A program made the position numbers and the translations under genes. A stretch of DNA of 64,000 nt, taken from NCBI RefSeq assembly GCF_000218895.1, contig NC_015703.1, positions 5,903,001 through 5,967,000 of the forward strand, given 5' to 3'. Of the stretch, positions 25,025 through 34,344 are shown piece by piece. Every line of letters starts with the position of its first letter. The first letter of the stretch is position 1. Under the pieces are notes generated by a model, which was given only the letters and a program-made list of their open reading frames with translations, did no database searches and had not been told where the DNA came from. Source of the DNA: Runella slithyformis DSM 19594. Its GTDB lineage: Bacteria > Bacteroidota > Bacteroidia > Cytophagales > Spirosomataceae.

Positions 25025-27187
25025 ATGCGCTACTCTACTCTTTTGGCCTTTGGTTTAGTTTGGTTGTGTTTGGAAACACAGGCTCAACGCATCTTTGGGG
25101 GGCAGATCGACCGCCGTTATCAACCAACCAATGTTGCTTACTCGTATGATATCGGCTGCACCTTTTTTGCCGACCAAGCGGGCTATGAAGCCCTTCCGGC
25201 CCGGCTCCGTTTCGGCATTTACCGCAAAAAAGACCATCAGCTCATCCGGGAGTTTTTTGCCGACAAAAGCACCGACGTACCCAACTCAAAGTCCGCCATT
25301 TCCTGCGACAAAGATGATAAAACAGACTACCTTTTCGTTCGCTATAACCAAAACTTAATTCTTAAACGGGAAGACTTTCCCGACCCCGACGGCTACTACA
25401 TTGTCAACGAACCCGTGGCCAACCGCAACCCTACCGAAAACGTGGCTTCTTCGCAAATAGTGCTTTATCACTGGTTTTCACCCCAATACCTTTGGGAATA
25501 TTTTGACACACTCGAACCCGGTAAAACCACGCCGCAATGGGTTCCCGACTCGTTCAACTATTTTTGTACCAACGATGAAACCAATTTCAGCCTGCAGGTA
25601 GTTTCCGTTCCGCTCAAAACGGGACTACGCGGCAATTATACCATCGCGTTGGAAAACGCGTCTCCGCTCACCGGCAGCACCGGAGGCACCCAACCTTATC
25701 GAACGGTGGATTGGAAAGCGGGCTTTTCGGGCAGCCAACAGTTGCCGGGCGGCAATTTCAGCCTGCCGACGATGTTCCTCATCAACGCACAGGGGGCGGC
25801 CAACCTGCCAATTTCGGCCAAGCCGCTCAAAGAAGGCGTTTACTCCGTGGGCTTTATGATCAAACACAGCCGCAACGGCGTTCCGCTGAGTGAGATCTAC
25901 CGCGAATACCAGATCAAAGTGAAAGATTGCCTGCCGCCGCCGCCCGCCGCGATCCGCATCAGTCAGGTGAACCGCCCCGCCGCTGCGGCCTCGGCCCGCG
26001 TTTGCGAAGGCAAGTCGGTACAACTCAACGCCGGTGCCGGTCAACCCAACATTACCTATGAATGGTCAAAGGACGGAAAAGTGATCGCAGGACAAAAAGA
26101 TTCGGTATTGGTGGTCAAAGAAGAAGGGGCGTATTCGGTAGTGCTGACCAAAAAAGGAGCCTGCACTACCAATACTTCACCGCCTTTGTTCATCACGACC
26201 GTGCCCAACCCCAAAGTACTGACCGCATCTTCCGTGCCGAGCGGCCTGCTGTGCCCCGGCGGATCACTGAAACTTTCGACCCTGACATCGGCGCCTATGT
26301 CCGCGTACCAATGGTTCCGCGACAGCGTGGCCATTGCCAACGCCAAAGATTCTACTTATAAAGTGACACAGGTGGGAAAGTACACCGTGGAAGTCACCGA
26401 CCCCAACGGGTGTTTGGGCCAATCTGTCCCGCTGGTCATCAAAGCCGACAGCAGCGTCAACGTACGCATGACGGCCATTCCCGTCCGGTGCAGCAATGAC
26501 ACGACTACAGTGCTGTTGAGCGGGACGCCCGCGGGAGGAAAATTCAGCGGTGACGGCGTGAGGGCCAACCGATTCTCTCCCAAAGCCGCCGGTGCCGGCA
26601 CCCATCAAATTACGTACCTGGTCGAAGACCCCAAAGCCTGCATCGCGGGCAACGCCGTTCAGACCGCCACGGTTTTGGCGGCCCCTCCGCTTGAACTGGG
26701 CCCCGACCAATACATCTCCTCGACAGGCGGCGTGCAACTGAATCAAAACGGCACGATCACCAATGATCTCCGTTTTCAATGGACACCCGCGGCCGGATTA
26801 TCTTCTTCCACCATTTCCAACCCTTACGCCACTCCAGCCCAAACCACCACCTACCACCTGACGGTCAGCGGCACGAACGGATGCAAAAGTACCGACACCA
26901 TCACGGTAGCGATCGTAAAAGGGGTCTATATTCCGGATGTTTTTACGCCCAACGGCGACGGCATCAATGATACCTGGGAACTCAAAGGCCTGGAAGAATT
27001 TCCCGAGGTTGACATTCAGGTGTTTGACCGCTGGGGGCACGCTATTTACCGGTTCACGAAAAGCAACCGCCAACCCTTCGACGGTACGCTGAACGGCACT
27101 TCACTGCCCACGGGAAACTACGCCTACCAAATCATTACGGAATCAGGCGGCCATATTTACCGGGGAAATTTACTGCTGTTAAGGTGA
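25025..27187 (+). CDS. T9SS-exported surface protein with gliding-motility (CHU_C) C-terminal domain
   Basis: 720 aa with a signal peptide (about 1-20, ending ETQAQ). Residues about 20-300 form an N-terminal region I do not recognise. Two Ig/PKD-like domains follow (about 305-390, with YEWSKDGKVIAGQKDSVLVV; about 395-475, with YQWFRDSVAIANAKDSTYKV), then two more beta-rich stretches. The last 90 residues (VYIPDVFTPNGDGINDTWEL, then VFDRWGHAIYRF and LPTGNYAYQI) are the gliding-motility-associated C-terminal domain, a type B T9SS sorting signal. It should be secreted and cell-surface attached. It lies alone, ending 24 bases from the convergent helicase gene. Confidence 0.9.
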   Translation: MRYSTLLAFGLVWLCLETQAQRIFGGQIDRRYQPTNVAYSYDIGCTFFADQAGYEALPARLRFGIYRKKDHQLIREFFADKSTDVPNSKSAISCDKDDKTDYLFVRYNQNLILKREDFPDPDGYYIVNEPVANRNPTENVASSQIVLYHWFSPQYLWEYFDTLEPGKTTPQWVPDSFNYFCTNDETNFSLQVVSVPLKTGLRGNYTIALENASPLTGSTGGTQPYRTVDWKAGFSGSQQLPGGNFSLPTMFLINAQGAANLPISAKPLKEGVYSVGFMIKHSRNGVPLSEIYREYQIKVKDCLPPPPAAIRISQVNRPAAAASARVCEGKSVQLNAGAGQPNITYEWSKDGKVIAGQKDSVLVVKEEGAYSVVLTKKGACTTNTSPPLFITTVPNPKVLTASSVPSGLLCPGGSLKLSTLTSAPMSAYQWFRDSVAIANAKDSTYKVTQVGKYTVEVTDPNGCLGQSVPLVIKADSSVNVRMTAIPVRCSNDTTTVLLSGTPAGGKFSGDGVRANRFSPKAAGAGTHQITYLVEDPKACIAGNAVQTATVLAAPPLELGPDQYISSTGGVQLNQNGTITNDLRFQWTPAAGLSSSTISNPYATPAQTTTYHLTVSGTNGCKSTDTITVAIVKGVYIPDVFTPNGDGINDTWELKGLEEFPEVDIQVFDRWGHAIYRFTKSNRQPFDGTLNGTSLPTGNYAYQIITESGGHIYRGNLLLLR

Positions 27188-27211
27188 GTGTTGGGGGCAG
27201 TTCTTTGTAAT

Positions 27212-30157
27212 TTACGCCAACAGATCAATTATATCTTCCTTGGTCAGGGATTTGACGAAGCTTTCTTCCGTGGTGATGAGTTCGTTGAAGAGCTTTTGCT
27301 TGCTGCGCTGCAAATCCAGGATTTTTTCTTCCACCGAGTTTTTGGTGATGAATTTATAGGTAAAAACGGTGCGCTGCTGCCCGATGCGGTGTGCCCGGTC
27401 GATGGCCTGCGCCTCAATGGCAGGGTTCCACCACGGGTCCAGAATAAAGACGTAGTCAGCAGCCGTCAGGTTAAGGCCCAGGCCGCCCGCCCGAAGCGAT
27501 ATCAGGAATATTTTGATTTCTTCTTTTTCCTGAAACAGCTCCACCTGCGCCTGACGGTCGGCAGTGGAGCCGTCGAGGTACGCATACCGGATATTCTTTT
27601 CGTCCAAATACTGCCGCAAAATCGAAAGATGGCGAATGAACTGACTGAATATTAACACCTTGTGATCACCCGCCAGCAACTCTTCCAGTTTTGCCTGAAT
27701 TTCTTCCAGCTTGCCCGACTCACCCTCGTATTCTTCGTCGATCATACGCGGGTGATTGGCCAACTGCCGCAGTTTGGTCAGCCCTTGAAGCACCATGATC
27801 TGCGACTTGGCAATGCCCGATTCTTCGATCTGTTCCAGAATATAATTTCGGTAATAGGACTTGGTTTCTTCGTAGCGCTTTTCCTGCTCCTCGGCCATGT
27901 CGCAATAATGCACACTCTCTACCTTGGAAGGCAGATCCAAGGCTACCTGCGACTTATGCCGCCGCAGCAAAAAAGGCTTGATGAGCGCGTAGAGTTTCTG
28001 CGAACGCTTCTCGTCGTTGTGCTTTTCAATCGGCACCTGAAAGTGCGACCTGAAATAGGATTGACTGCCCAGCAGCCCCGGATTCACAAAAGTCATTTGC
28101 GTCCAGAGGTCCATGGTGGTATTTTCAAGCGGCGTGCCCGTCAGGATCAACCGATGCCGCGCCTCCAGCTGCATCACCGCCTTGGTAATGTGCGAAGACG
28201 GATTTTTGATGGCCTGCGACTCATCCAGAATGATGTAATGAAAGGGATACGTTTTCAGCAAATCAATGTCTATCCGCACAATGCCGTACGAAGTCAGAAT
28301 CAGGTCATAGCCATCAAACTGTGCGGGATTTTTATCGCGGTAGGTACCCGTGTAAACCAGCACCCGCAACTGAGGCGTAAATCGGCGTGCTTCCAACTGC
28401 CAGTTGTACAGCAGCGAGGTGGGCATGACCAATAGGGAAGGGCGATGGGGGCCCTGCTCTTTTTGGTATTGCAGCATGGCCAGGGTGGTCACGGTTTTCC
28501 CCAAACCCATGTCATCGGCCAAACAACCGCCGAAACGGTAGGTATTCAGAAAATTGATCCAGTCGTAGCCCGCTTTTTGATAGGGACGTAAGGTACCCAA
28601 AAAGTTTTCGGGCAACGGAGTCTCGTCAATTTCGGTAAAATCGCGCAGTTTCTCCAGTTTTCGGCTCATGATCACCTTGGCCAGGCTGTCTTCGGCAAAT
28701 TCCTGTATCAGGGCCAAATGATGTTTTCGGAGCAGTAATTGCTCACTGTCGGGATCATATTCCGCAAAGGCAAACAGCTCTGAATAGGCCGTCAGCCACG
28801 CCTCCGGAATCAGGGCGATCTCGCCATTGGGCAGCGTAAATTCCTTTTTACGGGCCAGGATCAGATTTTTCAGCTTAATGAACGGAATCTCAAACTCCCC
28901 GAATCGTACGTTGGCGTAGATATCAAACCAATCGCGGCCTTCTTCAAACGAGATATCGATCGACGAATACCCCAGAAAATACTGCTTTCCGTTCCCGGCG
29001 CTTTGCCGGACGAGGATGCCGGCATCCTTCAGCGTAAAATGGTTCGTTCTCAGCCACTCAAACGCTTCACTTTTAGGCATTTTTCGGCGTCCCTGCTGCA
29101 TATCCAGGCCCAATCCCTTGAGCAGTAACAGTTTGGCTTTTTCGACCCGCACATCTCGCTTTACCTTATGAAACACGTAAGAATCACCGTTTTTCTCTAA
29201 ACTTACGTTGGCATGGGCGGCAAAATTATCAAACGTAAACGTAAAGTTGCCGTACCGAAACGACAGTTCCAGCATCACCTGCGATTCGTCATCGGTCAAT
29301 GATTCTTCTCCGGCAGTAGATTGTTCAAACAGGGACAAAGAAGTTCCGGCACCCGAATTCAGCTCCGTCAGATTCAGGATCGACTGCAATTCCGCCGTCT
29401 CGTATCTGATCTCAAATCCCTCCGCGTATACTTCGTACGAAGCCACCAAAGGCACCACAAACCGCTGATAATATTGGTCTTCTACGGAGCGCGGAATGAT
29501 GATCTGCGGTTTGGTCAGGAACGGTCGGATTTTTTTGCCGTCCACGTGGCGGTCAAAATGGTACAGTTTATCCTGTACCAACAGCCAGGCGGGTTCATCA
29601 CAGACCAGCAGCGCATTCTGATTTCGAATGTGCAGTCGTTCTCCGTCGTATTTTATGTTGGGATAATAGTGCGTATTTTCTTCGTTTCGTTTAAAATGAA
29701 AATAGACCTTGGCGCGGTTGGGCATCCATTGAATACGGGTTCGGGCAGGGTTTCCATCCACACCCATTACGTATAAGTCTTTGTCTTTCAGCCATTGCAA
29801 AATCTCCGCTTTCCGGTTTTCGAGGTAGCCCGCAATGGCTTCCTGCAACAATTTATCGCCTTTTTGCGGGTCATATATTTTCAGAAAAAAATCCGTCGCC
29901 GACAGCTTTTTAGGATTGAACTTTTTAAGAATGGTATCCTGCTGGATCGCCTCAATGGCTTTGACCAGCTCTACATCATTTTCATCCAATCCTTTTGAAA
30001 ATTCACCAACGTTCTTGGTCGAAACGATTTGGTTCAGCAACGTCAACTCTCCCTTACCATTGACCTGAACCACGTAGGATCCAAACAAATACCCTAAATA
30101 CTCGTGCTGAAAAAGTGAATAAACGATGGAAAAAGGTTGAGTAGTAGCGACTTTCAT
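27212..30157 (-). CDS. SNF2-family DNA-dependent ATPase/helicase
   Basis: 981 aa from ATG at 30155-30157 (MKVATTQPFSIVYSL); a TTG at 30178 is less likely. The first 500 residues are the N-terminal region seen in bacterial Snf2 proteins, without a recognisable SWIM zinc motif. The ATPase core shows motif I ADDMGLGKTVTTLAML, motif II as DESQ (not DEAH), motif III LTGTPLENTTMDLW, motif V SLRAGGLGLNLTAADYVF and motif VI QAIDRAHRIGQ. Bacterial members are thought to translocate on DNA or displace proteins such as RNA polymerase; the role here is unknown. A convincing promoter lies 80 bases upstream. Confidence 0.93.
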   Translation of the reverse strand: MKVATTQPFSIVYSLFQHEYLGYLFGSYVVQVNGKGELTLLNQIVSTKNVGEFSKGLDENDVELVKAIEAIQQDTILKKFNPKKLSATDFFLKIYDPQKGDKLLQEAIAGYLENRKAEILQWLKDKDLYVMGVDGNPARTRIQWMPNRAKVYFHFKRNEENTHYYPNIKYDGERLHIRNQNALLVCDEPAWLLVQDKLYHFDRHVDGKKIRPFLTKPQIIIPRSVEDQYYQRFVVPLVASYEVYAEGFEIRYETAELQSILNLTELNSGAGTSLSLFEQSTAGEESLTDDESQVMLELSFRYGNFTFTFDNFAAHANVSLEKNGDSYVFHKVKRDVRVEKAKLLLLKGLGLDMQQGRRKMPKSEAFEWLRTNHFTLKDAGILVRQSAGNGKQYFLGYSSIDISFEEGRDWFDIYANVRFGEFEIPFIKLKNLILARKKEFTLPNGEIALIPEAWLTAYSELFAFAEYDPDSEQLLLRKHHLALIQEFAEDSLAKVIMSRKLEKLRDFTEIDETPLPENFLGTLRPYQKAGYDWINFLNTYRFGGCLADDMGLGKTVTTLAMLQYQKEQGPHRPSLLVMPTSLLYNWQLEARRFTPQLRVLVYTGTYRDKNPAQFDGYDLILTSYGIVRIDIDLLKTYPFHYIILDESQAIKNPSSHITKAVMQLEARHRLILTGTPLENTTMDLWTQMTFVNPGLLGSQSYFRSHFQVPIEKHNDEKRSQKLYALIKPFLLRRHKSQVALDLPSKVESVHYCDMAEEQEKRYEETKSYYRNYILEQIEESGIAKSQIMVLQGLTKLRQLANHPRMIDEEYEGESGKLEEIQAKLEELLAGDHKVLIFSQFIRHLSILRQYLDEKNIRYAYLDGSTADRQAQVELFQEKEEIKIFLISLRAGGLGLNLTAADYVFILDPWWNPAIEAQAIDRAHRIGQQRTVFTYKFITKNSVEEKILDLQRSKQKLFNELITTEESFVKSLTKEDIIDLLA

Positions 30158-30236
30158 ACTGAAAAATACCGTAGCCAAAGAAAGAGAATGATCCGAAATG
30201 AACGTTTGAAATGTATAATCACTTTTCGAACGTTTA

Positions 30237-30268
30237 CAAATATAGGCGCATCAGTCCAAACCGCCAAA
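30237..30268 (-). promoter_or_regulatory. Promoter of the SNF2 helicase gene
   Basis: On the minus strand a TTTG (30265-30268) and TATATTTG (30237-30244) are separated by 20 bases, a good match to the Bacteroidota -33 TTTG / -7 TAnnTTTG arrangement. The start codon is 80 bases downstream. Confidence 0.55.
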
Positions 30269-30291
30269 CCCCTATTGTATCAAAAAGCAAA

Positions 30292-30309
30292 AAGCGGCTG
30301 ACGCCGCTT
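30292..30309. terminator. Hairpin AAGCGGC-TGAC-GCCGCTT
   Basis: A perfect 7-bp stem with a 4-base loop. On the minus strand it is followed by TTTTGCTTTTTG. No known gene ends here, because both neighbours start in this gap (helicase minus, AraC plus). It could insulate the two promoters or end an unannotated small RNA. The rest of 30158-30478 shows no gene. Confidence 0.5.
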
Positions 30310-30478
30310 CTTTATAAAATCATCATAGGTTTTTAGCGAGAAAAGTAGTGTGATTGCTTCTCCGTTAACGTTACAAATGTCTTCATTTCTTTCTCAAAAT
30401 AATGACACCCTTTTTTCCACAATTTGTTCTGATTTAACATTTTGGCAATATTTGTGAAAGAATACACGACAATGAAGC

Positions 30479-31321
30479 ATGAAAACCGAGTACGAAAACA
30501 TTACCCCCGACAAAGGCAGCTCGTTTAAAGTATTGCGTTGGCGCTCGCACGAAGACCGTTTTTTCTGGCACCAACATCCCGAATACGAAATCGTGTATAT
30601 TCACAAAGGCTCAGGCAAACGTCACATCGGCCAGCATCTTTCGCATTTTGAAGAGGGGGCTCTGATGTTTATCGGCCCCAATGTACCACACCTTAACTTC
30701 GGTTATGGGGCCGATCATGAGCACGAGGAGATCGTCATTCAGTTGCGGGATGATTTTTTGGGAGAATCGTTTTTGCAAAGCCCCGAACTCCACGAGGTCA
30801 AACGACTTTTTGAACTGTCGAAGCAGGGGCTCAACTTCTACGGAAATACCCAACGGCAGGTGGCCGCTCAGATGCTGCGAATGCCGTCGCTGAATCAGTT
30901 TGACCGATTGATTCAATTGTTGCTGATACTGCGCGAACTGGCCACCACGAAAGAGTATACCGTTTTAAAAATCAATGGCTTATCTTACGAGCACAGTCAC
31001 CGCGAAGAAGCCCGCATCCGGCAGATATATGCTTTTGTTGAAAAAAACTACCGGGAAGAAATTGATTTACAGACCGTAGCCGACCTGGCCAGTTTGACGG
31101 TCCCGTCGTTTTGTCGTTATTTTAAAAAAATCACGCAGATGACCTTTACCGATTTTGTCAACGAATACCGGGTCAAGCAGGCCTGTAAGCAGTTTGCCCA
31201 AAATCAGTCGGTAACCGACGCCTGCTACAGCAACGGCTTCAATAACCTTTCGCATTTTACCAAGACCTTTAAAGCTGTTACGGGCAAAACACCGAGAGAA
31301 TATAAGCGGGAATTAGCTTAA
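30479..31321 (+). CDS. AraC family transcriptional regulator with cupin sensor domain
   Basis: 280 aa, cytoplasmic. The N-terminal half is a cupin-type sensor (FFWHQHPEYEIVYIHKGSGK, then LMFIGPNVPHLNFG). The C-terminal 100 residues contain two helix-turn-helix motifs (IDLQTVADLASLTVPSFCRY and VTDACYSNGFNNLSHFTKTF), ending with the family signature KTPREYKREL. Such cupin-AraC regulators often respond to sugars or plant/host metabolites and control transport or catabolic genes; no obvious target is adjacent. Upstream, TTTG near 30423 and AATATTTG near 30450 may be the promoter boxes. Confidence 0.92.
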   Translation: MKTEYENITPDKGSSFKVLRWRSHEDRFFWHQHPEYEIVYIHKGSGKRHIGQHLSHFEEGALMFIGPNVPHLNFGYGADHEHEEIVIQLRDDFLGESFLQSPELHEVKRLFELSKQGLNFYGNTQRQVAAQMLRMPSLNQFDRLIQLLLILRELATTKEYTVLKINGLSYEHSHREEARIRQIYAFVEKNYREEIDLQTVADLASLTVPSFCRYFKKITQMTFTDFVNEYRVKQACKQFAQNQSVTDACYSNGFNNLSHFTKTFKAVTGKTPREYKRELA

Positions 31322-31335
31322 TCAACGACATAACG

Positions 31336-31404
31336 GGCGGTTTTGAGAATCGCAGCGGCGCTCCGCCCTGTCGCACCCTGTGCAGGCGGTTTCTCAAAAC
31401 TGCC
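31336..31404. repeat. Large imperfect inverted repeat after the AraC gene
   Basis: GGCGGTTTTGAGAA (31336-31349) and TTCTCAAAACTGCC (31391-31404) pair at 13 of 14 positions around a 41-base GC-rich loop that has small repeats of its own (GCGGCGCTCCGCCC). It lies ahead of the terminator at 31417 and may be a REP-like element. Confidence 0.55.
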
Positions 31405-31416
31405 TCGCTCAAAATA

Positions 31417-31450
31417 AAGGGGCTGCCTCAAACGAATGAGACAGCCCCTT
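31417..31450. terminator. Bidirectional terminator between AraC and aminotransferase genes
   Basis: AAGGGGCTGcCTCA and TGAGaCAGCCCCTT form a 14-position stem with one mismatch and a 6-base loop, with TTCTAT on the plus side and TTATTTTG on the minus side. It sits between convergent genes. Confidence 0.85.
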
Positions 31451-31469
31451 TTCTATATAATACATTCAA

Positions 31470-32687
31470 TCAGCTCAGTTTTGCTACCGCTTCTTTGATT
31501 CGGCGACAGGCTTCGACCAGATTTTCGTCAGAAGCGGCCGTTGAGATACGCATACAGTTGGGAGCTCCAAAACCTGAACCGGCCACGGTGGCTACGTAGG
31601 CTTCATTCAGGAGCCACGTGCAAAAATCGTCCGAATCATTGATCGTGGTCGTGCCGTCCGATTTACCGAAGTATTCACTGATATCCGGGAAGGCATAAAA
31701 AGCGCCTTCGGGCATATTGACCTTAAACCCGGGAATTTCTTTCAATAATCCCACTACCAAATTGCGACGGCGCTCATAGGCTTCGCACATTTCTTTGGCG
31801 GCATCTTTCGGTCCGGAAATGGCGGCCAACGCAGCGCGCTGAGAGATAGACCCGGTGCCCGAAGTGACCTGTCCCTGCAATTTTTCCACGCCGTCGGCAA
31901 TCCATTTTGCAGCACCGATGTAGCCGATTCGCCAGCCGGTCATGGCATAGCCTTTGGCGACCCCGTTGACGGTGATGACACGGTCGTGAATTTCGGGGAG
32001 AGAGCCGATGCTGAAATGCCCCTGCGGGGTAAAGTTGATGTACTCGTAAATCTCATCCGCCAACACAAAGACGTTTTCGTGCTTTTCAACAACGGCGGCA
32101 ATGGCCCGCAACTCCGTTTCTGAATACACGGAGCCGGTAGGGTTGTTGGGAGACGCAAACATCACGATGCGCGTACGCTCGGTAATGGCGTCTTCCAATT
32201 GTTCGGCCGTTACTTTAAAATCGTTTTCAAAACTTCCGTTCAGTACAACTGATTTACCTTCGGCCAATTTGACCATTTCGGAATAGCTTACCCAATAAGG
32301 AGCTAAAATGACTACCTCGTCACCGGGGTTGACCAATACCTGAATCACGTTTGCCAGCGAATGCTTGGCACCCGTCGAAACCACAATGTTTTCCGCCTTC
32401 CAGGGAATATTATTTTCGTTCGTAAACTTATCAGCGATGGCTTTGCGCAGGTCAGCGTAGCCGGCCACCGGCGAATAGCCGTGATACCCTTCATCAATGG
32501 CTTGCTTAGCAGCTTCGCAAATGTGTTTAGGGGTTTTGAAGTCGGGCTCTCCGACGCTCAGGCTAATCACTTTATGGCCTTGGGCGGCCAATTCACGCGC
32601 TTTTTTGGTCATTCCTAACGTAGAAGACTCTTCCAGCGCAATAATGCGGTCGGCCAACGAACCGGCCGTTTCGACAACAGCAGTCAT
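31470..32687 (-). CDS. aspC: Aspartate aminotransferase-type PLP enzyme (class I, subgroup Ib)
   Basis: 405 aa, cytoplasmic. Signatures: ISLSVGEPDFKTPKHI, GYSPVAGYADLRKAIA, STGAKHSLANV, SPNNPTGSVYSETEL, ADEIYEYINF, and the PLP-binding Lys245 in NGVAKGYAMTGWRIGYIG. These match subgroup Ib aspartate aminotransferases, which move the amino group between aspartate or related acids and 2-oxoglutarate; aspartate/prephenate dual activity occurs in some members. A TAATTTTG box at 32713-32720 could be its -7 element. Confidence 0.9.
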   Translation of the reverse strand: MTAVVETAGSLADRIIALEESSTLGMTKKARELAAQGHKVISLSVGEPDFKTPKHICEAAKQAIDEGYHGYSPVAGYADLRKAIADKFTNENNIPWKAENIVVSTGAKHSLANVIQVLVNPGDEVVILAPYWVSYSEMVKLAEGKSVVLNGSFENDFKVTAEQLEDAITERTRIVMFASPNNPTGSVYSETELRAIAAVVEKHENVFVLADEIYEYINFTPQGHFSIGSLPEIHDRVITVNGVAKGYAMTGWRIGYIGAAKWIADGVEKLQGQVTSGTGSISQRAALAAISGPKDAAKEMCEAYERRRNLVVGLLKEIPGFKVNMPEGAFYAFPDISEYFGKSDGTTTINDSDDFCTWLLNEAYVATVAGSGFGAPNCMRISTAASDENLVEACRRIKEAVAKLS

Positions 32688-32712
32688 ATTTGGTTGTTTA
32701 AAAAATGCGCCG

Positions 32713-32720
32713 CAAAATTA
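32713..32720 (-). promoter_or_regulatory. Putative -7 box of the aminotransferase gene
   Basis: Minus-strand TAATTTTG fits TAnnTTTG, 26 bases before the start codon. No -33 box is found at the usual distance. Confidence 0.35.
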
Positions 32721-32773
32721 CGCTTCCGTCCAAAAACTTCCTACTTTTATTTAAAATTTATCAATCCAAACCC

Positions 32774-33247
32774 ATGTCTGTTGCATATTTGCAAACACCC
32801 CTCGGCATTGCCTGCGTTGAAGGCGATGCTGAGGGCATCCAAGTGGTCAGCATCAAAGAAGGGGAATTACCTCCCGCTCAACCGATCCCGGAAGAACTGA
32901 CCCCTGCCATCCATCAGCTTTCCGACTATTTCAACGGTCAACGTACGTCTTTTGACCTGCGGCTCAATCCGCAGGGAACCGATTTTCAAAAAAGGGTATG
33001 GGAAGAATTACGAAAGGTTCCCTTCGGACGCACGGTTTCGTACCTGGAGCTATCCCGTCGTTTAGGCGACGAAAAGGCCATCCGGGCCGTAGCGGCGGCC
33101 AATGGAAAAAATCCTGTTTGGCTGATCATTCCCTGCCACCGTATCATCGGTACCGACGGTTCGCTGACGGGGTACGCGGGTGGGCTGTGGCGCAAAAAAT
33201 GGCTGATTGAATTTGAGAAAGGAGGATTACAGGGCAGTTTGTTTTAA
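32774..33247 (+). CDS. ogt: Methylated-DNA-protein-cysteine methyltransferase
   Basis: 157 aa from ATG at 32774 (MSVAYLQTPLGIACVEG); the frame opens at 32705 but the family starts here. It repairs O6-alkylguanine by moving the alkyl group to its own cysteine, Cys121 in WLIIPCHRIIG. FQKRVWEELRKVPFGRTVSY is the DNA-binding start of the catalytic domain, and GSLTGYAGGLWRKKWLIEFE completes it. No Ada N-terminal domain, so it is the stand-alone suicide enzyme. Divergent from the aminotransferase gene, with an 86-base gap. Confidence 0.95.
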   Translation: MSVAYLQTPLGIACVEGDAEGIQVVSIKEGELPPAQPIPEELTPAIHQLSDYFNGQRTSFDLRLNPQGTDFQKRVWEELRKVPFGRTVSYLELSRRLGDEKAIRAVAAANGKNPVWLIIPCHRIIGTDGSLTGYAGGLWRKKWLIEFEKGGLQGSLF

Positions 33248-33285
33248 TCAGGAGTGAGAAGTCAGGAGTGAGTAGTGAGTGGTGG
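33248..33285. repeat. GGAGTGAGAAGT-type interspersed repeat
   Basis: TCAGGAGTGAGAAGTCAGGA followed by GTGAGTAGTGAGTGG directly follows the ogt stop. It is the same word family as at 4343-4390, 4796-4834 and 61250-61330. Confidence 0.6.
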
Positions 33286-33335
33286 GTTGAAGAATGTTCA
33301 GCTCAAAATACCTTGAAATCAGCTACAAACAAAAA

Positions 33336-33375
33336 GCAGTGATAGAAGATTATCCATCACTGCCTTTATTCTATG
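33336..33375. terminator. Terminator between convergent ogt and fasciclin genes
   Basis: GCAGTGAT (33336-33343) and ATCACTGC (33356-33363) form a perfect 8-bp stem, followed on the plus side by CTTTATT and preceded by AAAAA (TTTTT on the minus strand). It can serve both genes. Confidence 0.7.
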
Positions 33376-33399
33376 TACAATCCATTATCTTTTCCCAAA

Positions 33400-33948
33400 C
33401 TAAGCACCGCCGCCCGGCATCACGACCGAGTCAATTACGTGAATCACACCGTTGCTTTGGTATACGTCTTTGATGGTTACGGCTGCCATACCGCCTTTCT
33501 CATCCGTCAGCACCAATTGCCCGTCTTTCATCATGGCTTTCAGCGTACCGCCCTGCACGGTTTTAAAGGCAGCCGTACCGCCACCGGCTTTGATCGCCTC
33601 GGCCATTGTCTTTGAGTCCATTTTCCCGGCTACTACGTGGTAGGTCAGGATCGAGGTCAGTGTTTTTTTGTTTTCAGGTTTTACCAGCGTTTCCACCGTT
33701 CCTTTGGGCAATTTATCAAAGGCTTCGTTGGCAGGAGCAAATACCGTAAAAGGTCCTGCTCCCTGCAAGGTTTCTACCAGGTCGGCCGCTTTTACGGCCG
33801 CCACTAACGTGGTATGGTCTTTGGAGTTAACGGCATTTTCAATGATATTTTTGGAAGGGTACATGGGCGCACCGCCTACTTCTACCGTTTTTTCCTGAGC
33901 AAAGGATACATTCACTAAGAACGCAGCGACGATTACGATTTTTTTCAT
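33400..33948 (-). CDS. Exported fasciclin-domain protein
   Basis: 182 aa with a signal peptide (about 1-17, ending VSFAQ). A single fasciclin (FAS1) domain spans about 40-178: TTLVAAVKAADLVETLQGAG, then FTVFAPANEAFDKLP, ILTYHVVAGKM and the closing VIHVIDSVVMP. FAS1 domains serve in cell-surface adhesion and matrix contacts. There is no sorting domain or lipobox, so it is probably periplasmic or loosely secreted. Small single-domain FAS1 proteins of this kind are common in Bacteroidota. It lies just downstream of the large surface-protein locus, but behind a terminator. Confidence 0.92.
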   Translation of the reverse strand: MKKIVIVAAFLVNVSFAQEKTVEVGGAPMYPSKNIIENAVNSKDHTTLVAAVKAADLVETLQGAGPFTVFAPANEAFDKLPKGTVETLVKPENKKTLTSILTYHVVAGKMDSKTMAEAIKAGGGTAAFKTVQGGTLKAMMKDGQLVLTDEKGGMAAVTIKDVYQSNGVIHVIDSVVMPGGGA

Positions 33949-34344
33949 GATTGTGTTGATAAAATGAATTTTACAATTGGTTAGTATGTGTAACTGAATT
34001 ACAAAGGGACATACGAAAATCTTAATTCCTTTAGATTTAAGCGCGCCGTATTTTTTTCATCGCCCATTCATTTCACATATACAACCATTTGCTGTTCAAT
34101 TATTTAACAACCTATTTTCTTGTAAAAATCTCTGTTTGATTCTCACCGAATAAATTCTGAATAAGGCCGTTGAGAATTAAGTTGGAATGACGATTAACAC
34201 CCTGATTTTTAAATTATTGCAAAATAGCAAAGCACATCGTGCATTTGCATACCTACTTACACTAAGCGCTGCAAAGCGTTTCGGAAAGAACCGCAAAGAG
34301 GTTTGATAAAACCAATAACGTCGGTCCGGTAAATTCTAAAAAAA
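33949..34344. other. AT-rich intergenic region upstream of the fasciclin gene
   Basis: No gene is supported in any frame. It should hold the fasciclin promoter, but no clean TAnnTTTG/TTTG pair is seen on the minus strand. The 34200-34340 part has small repeats (AAGCGCTGCAAAGCG) of unknown meaning. Confidence 0.4.
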
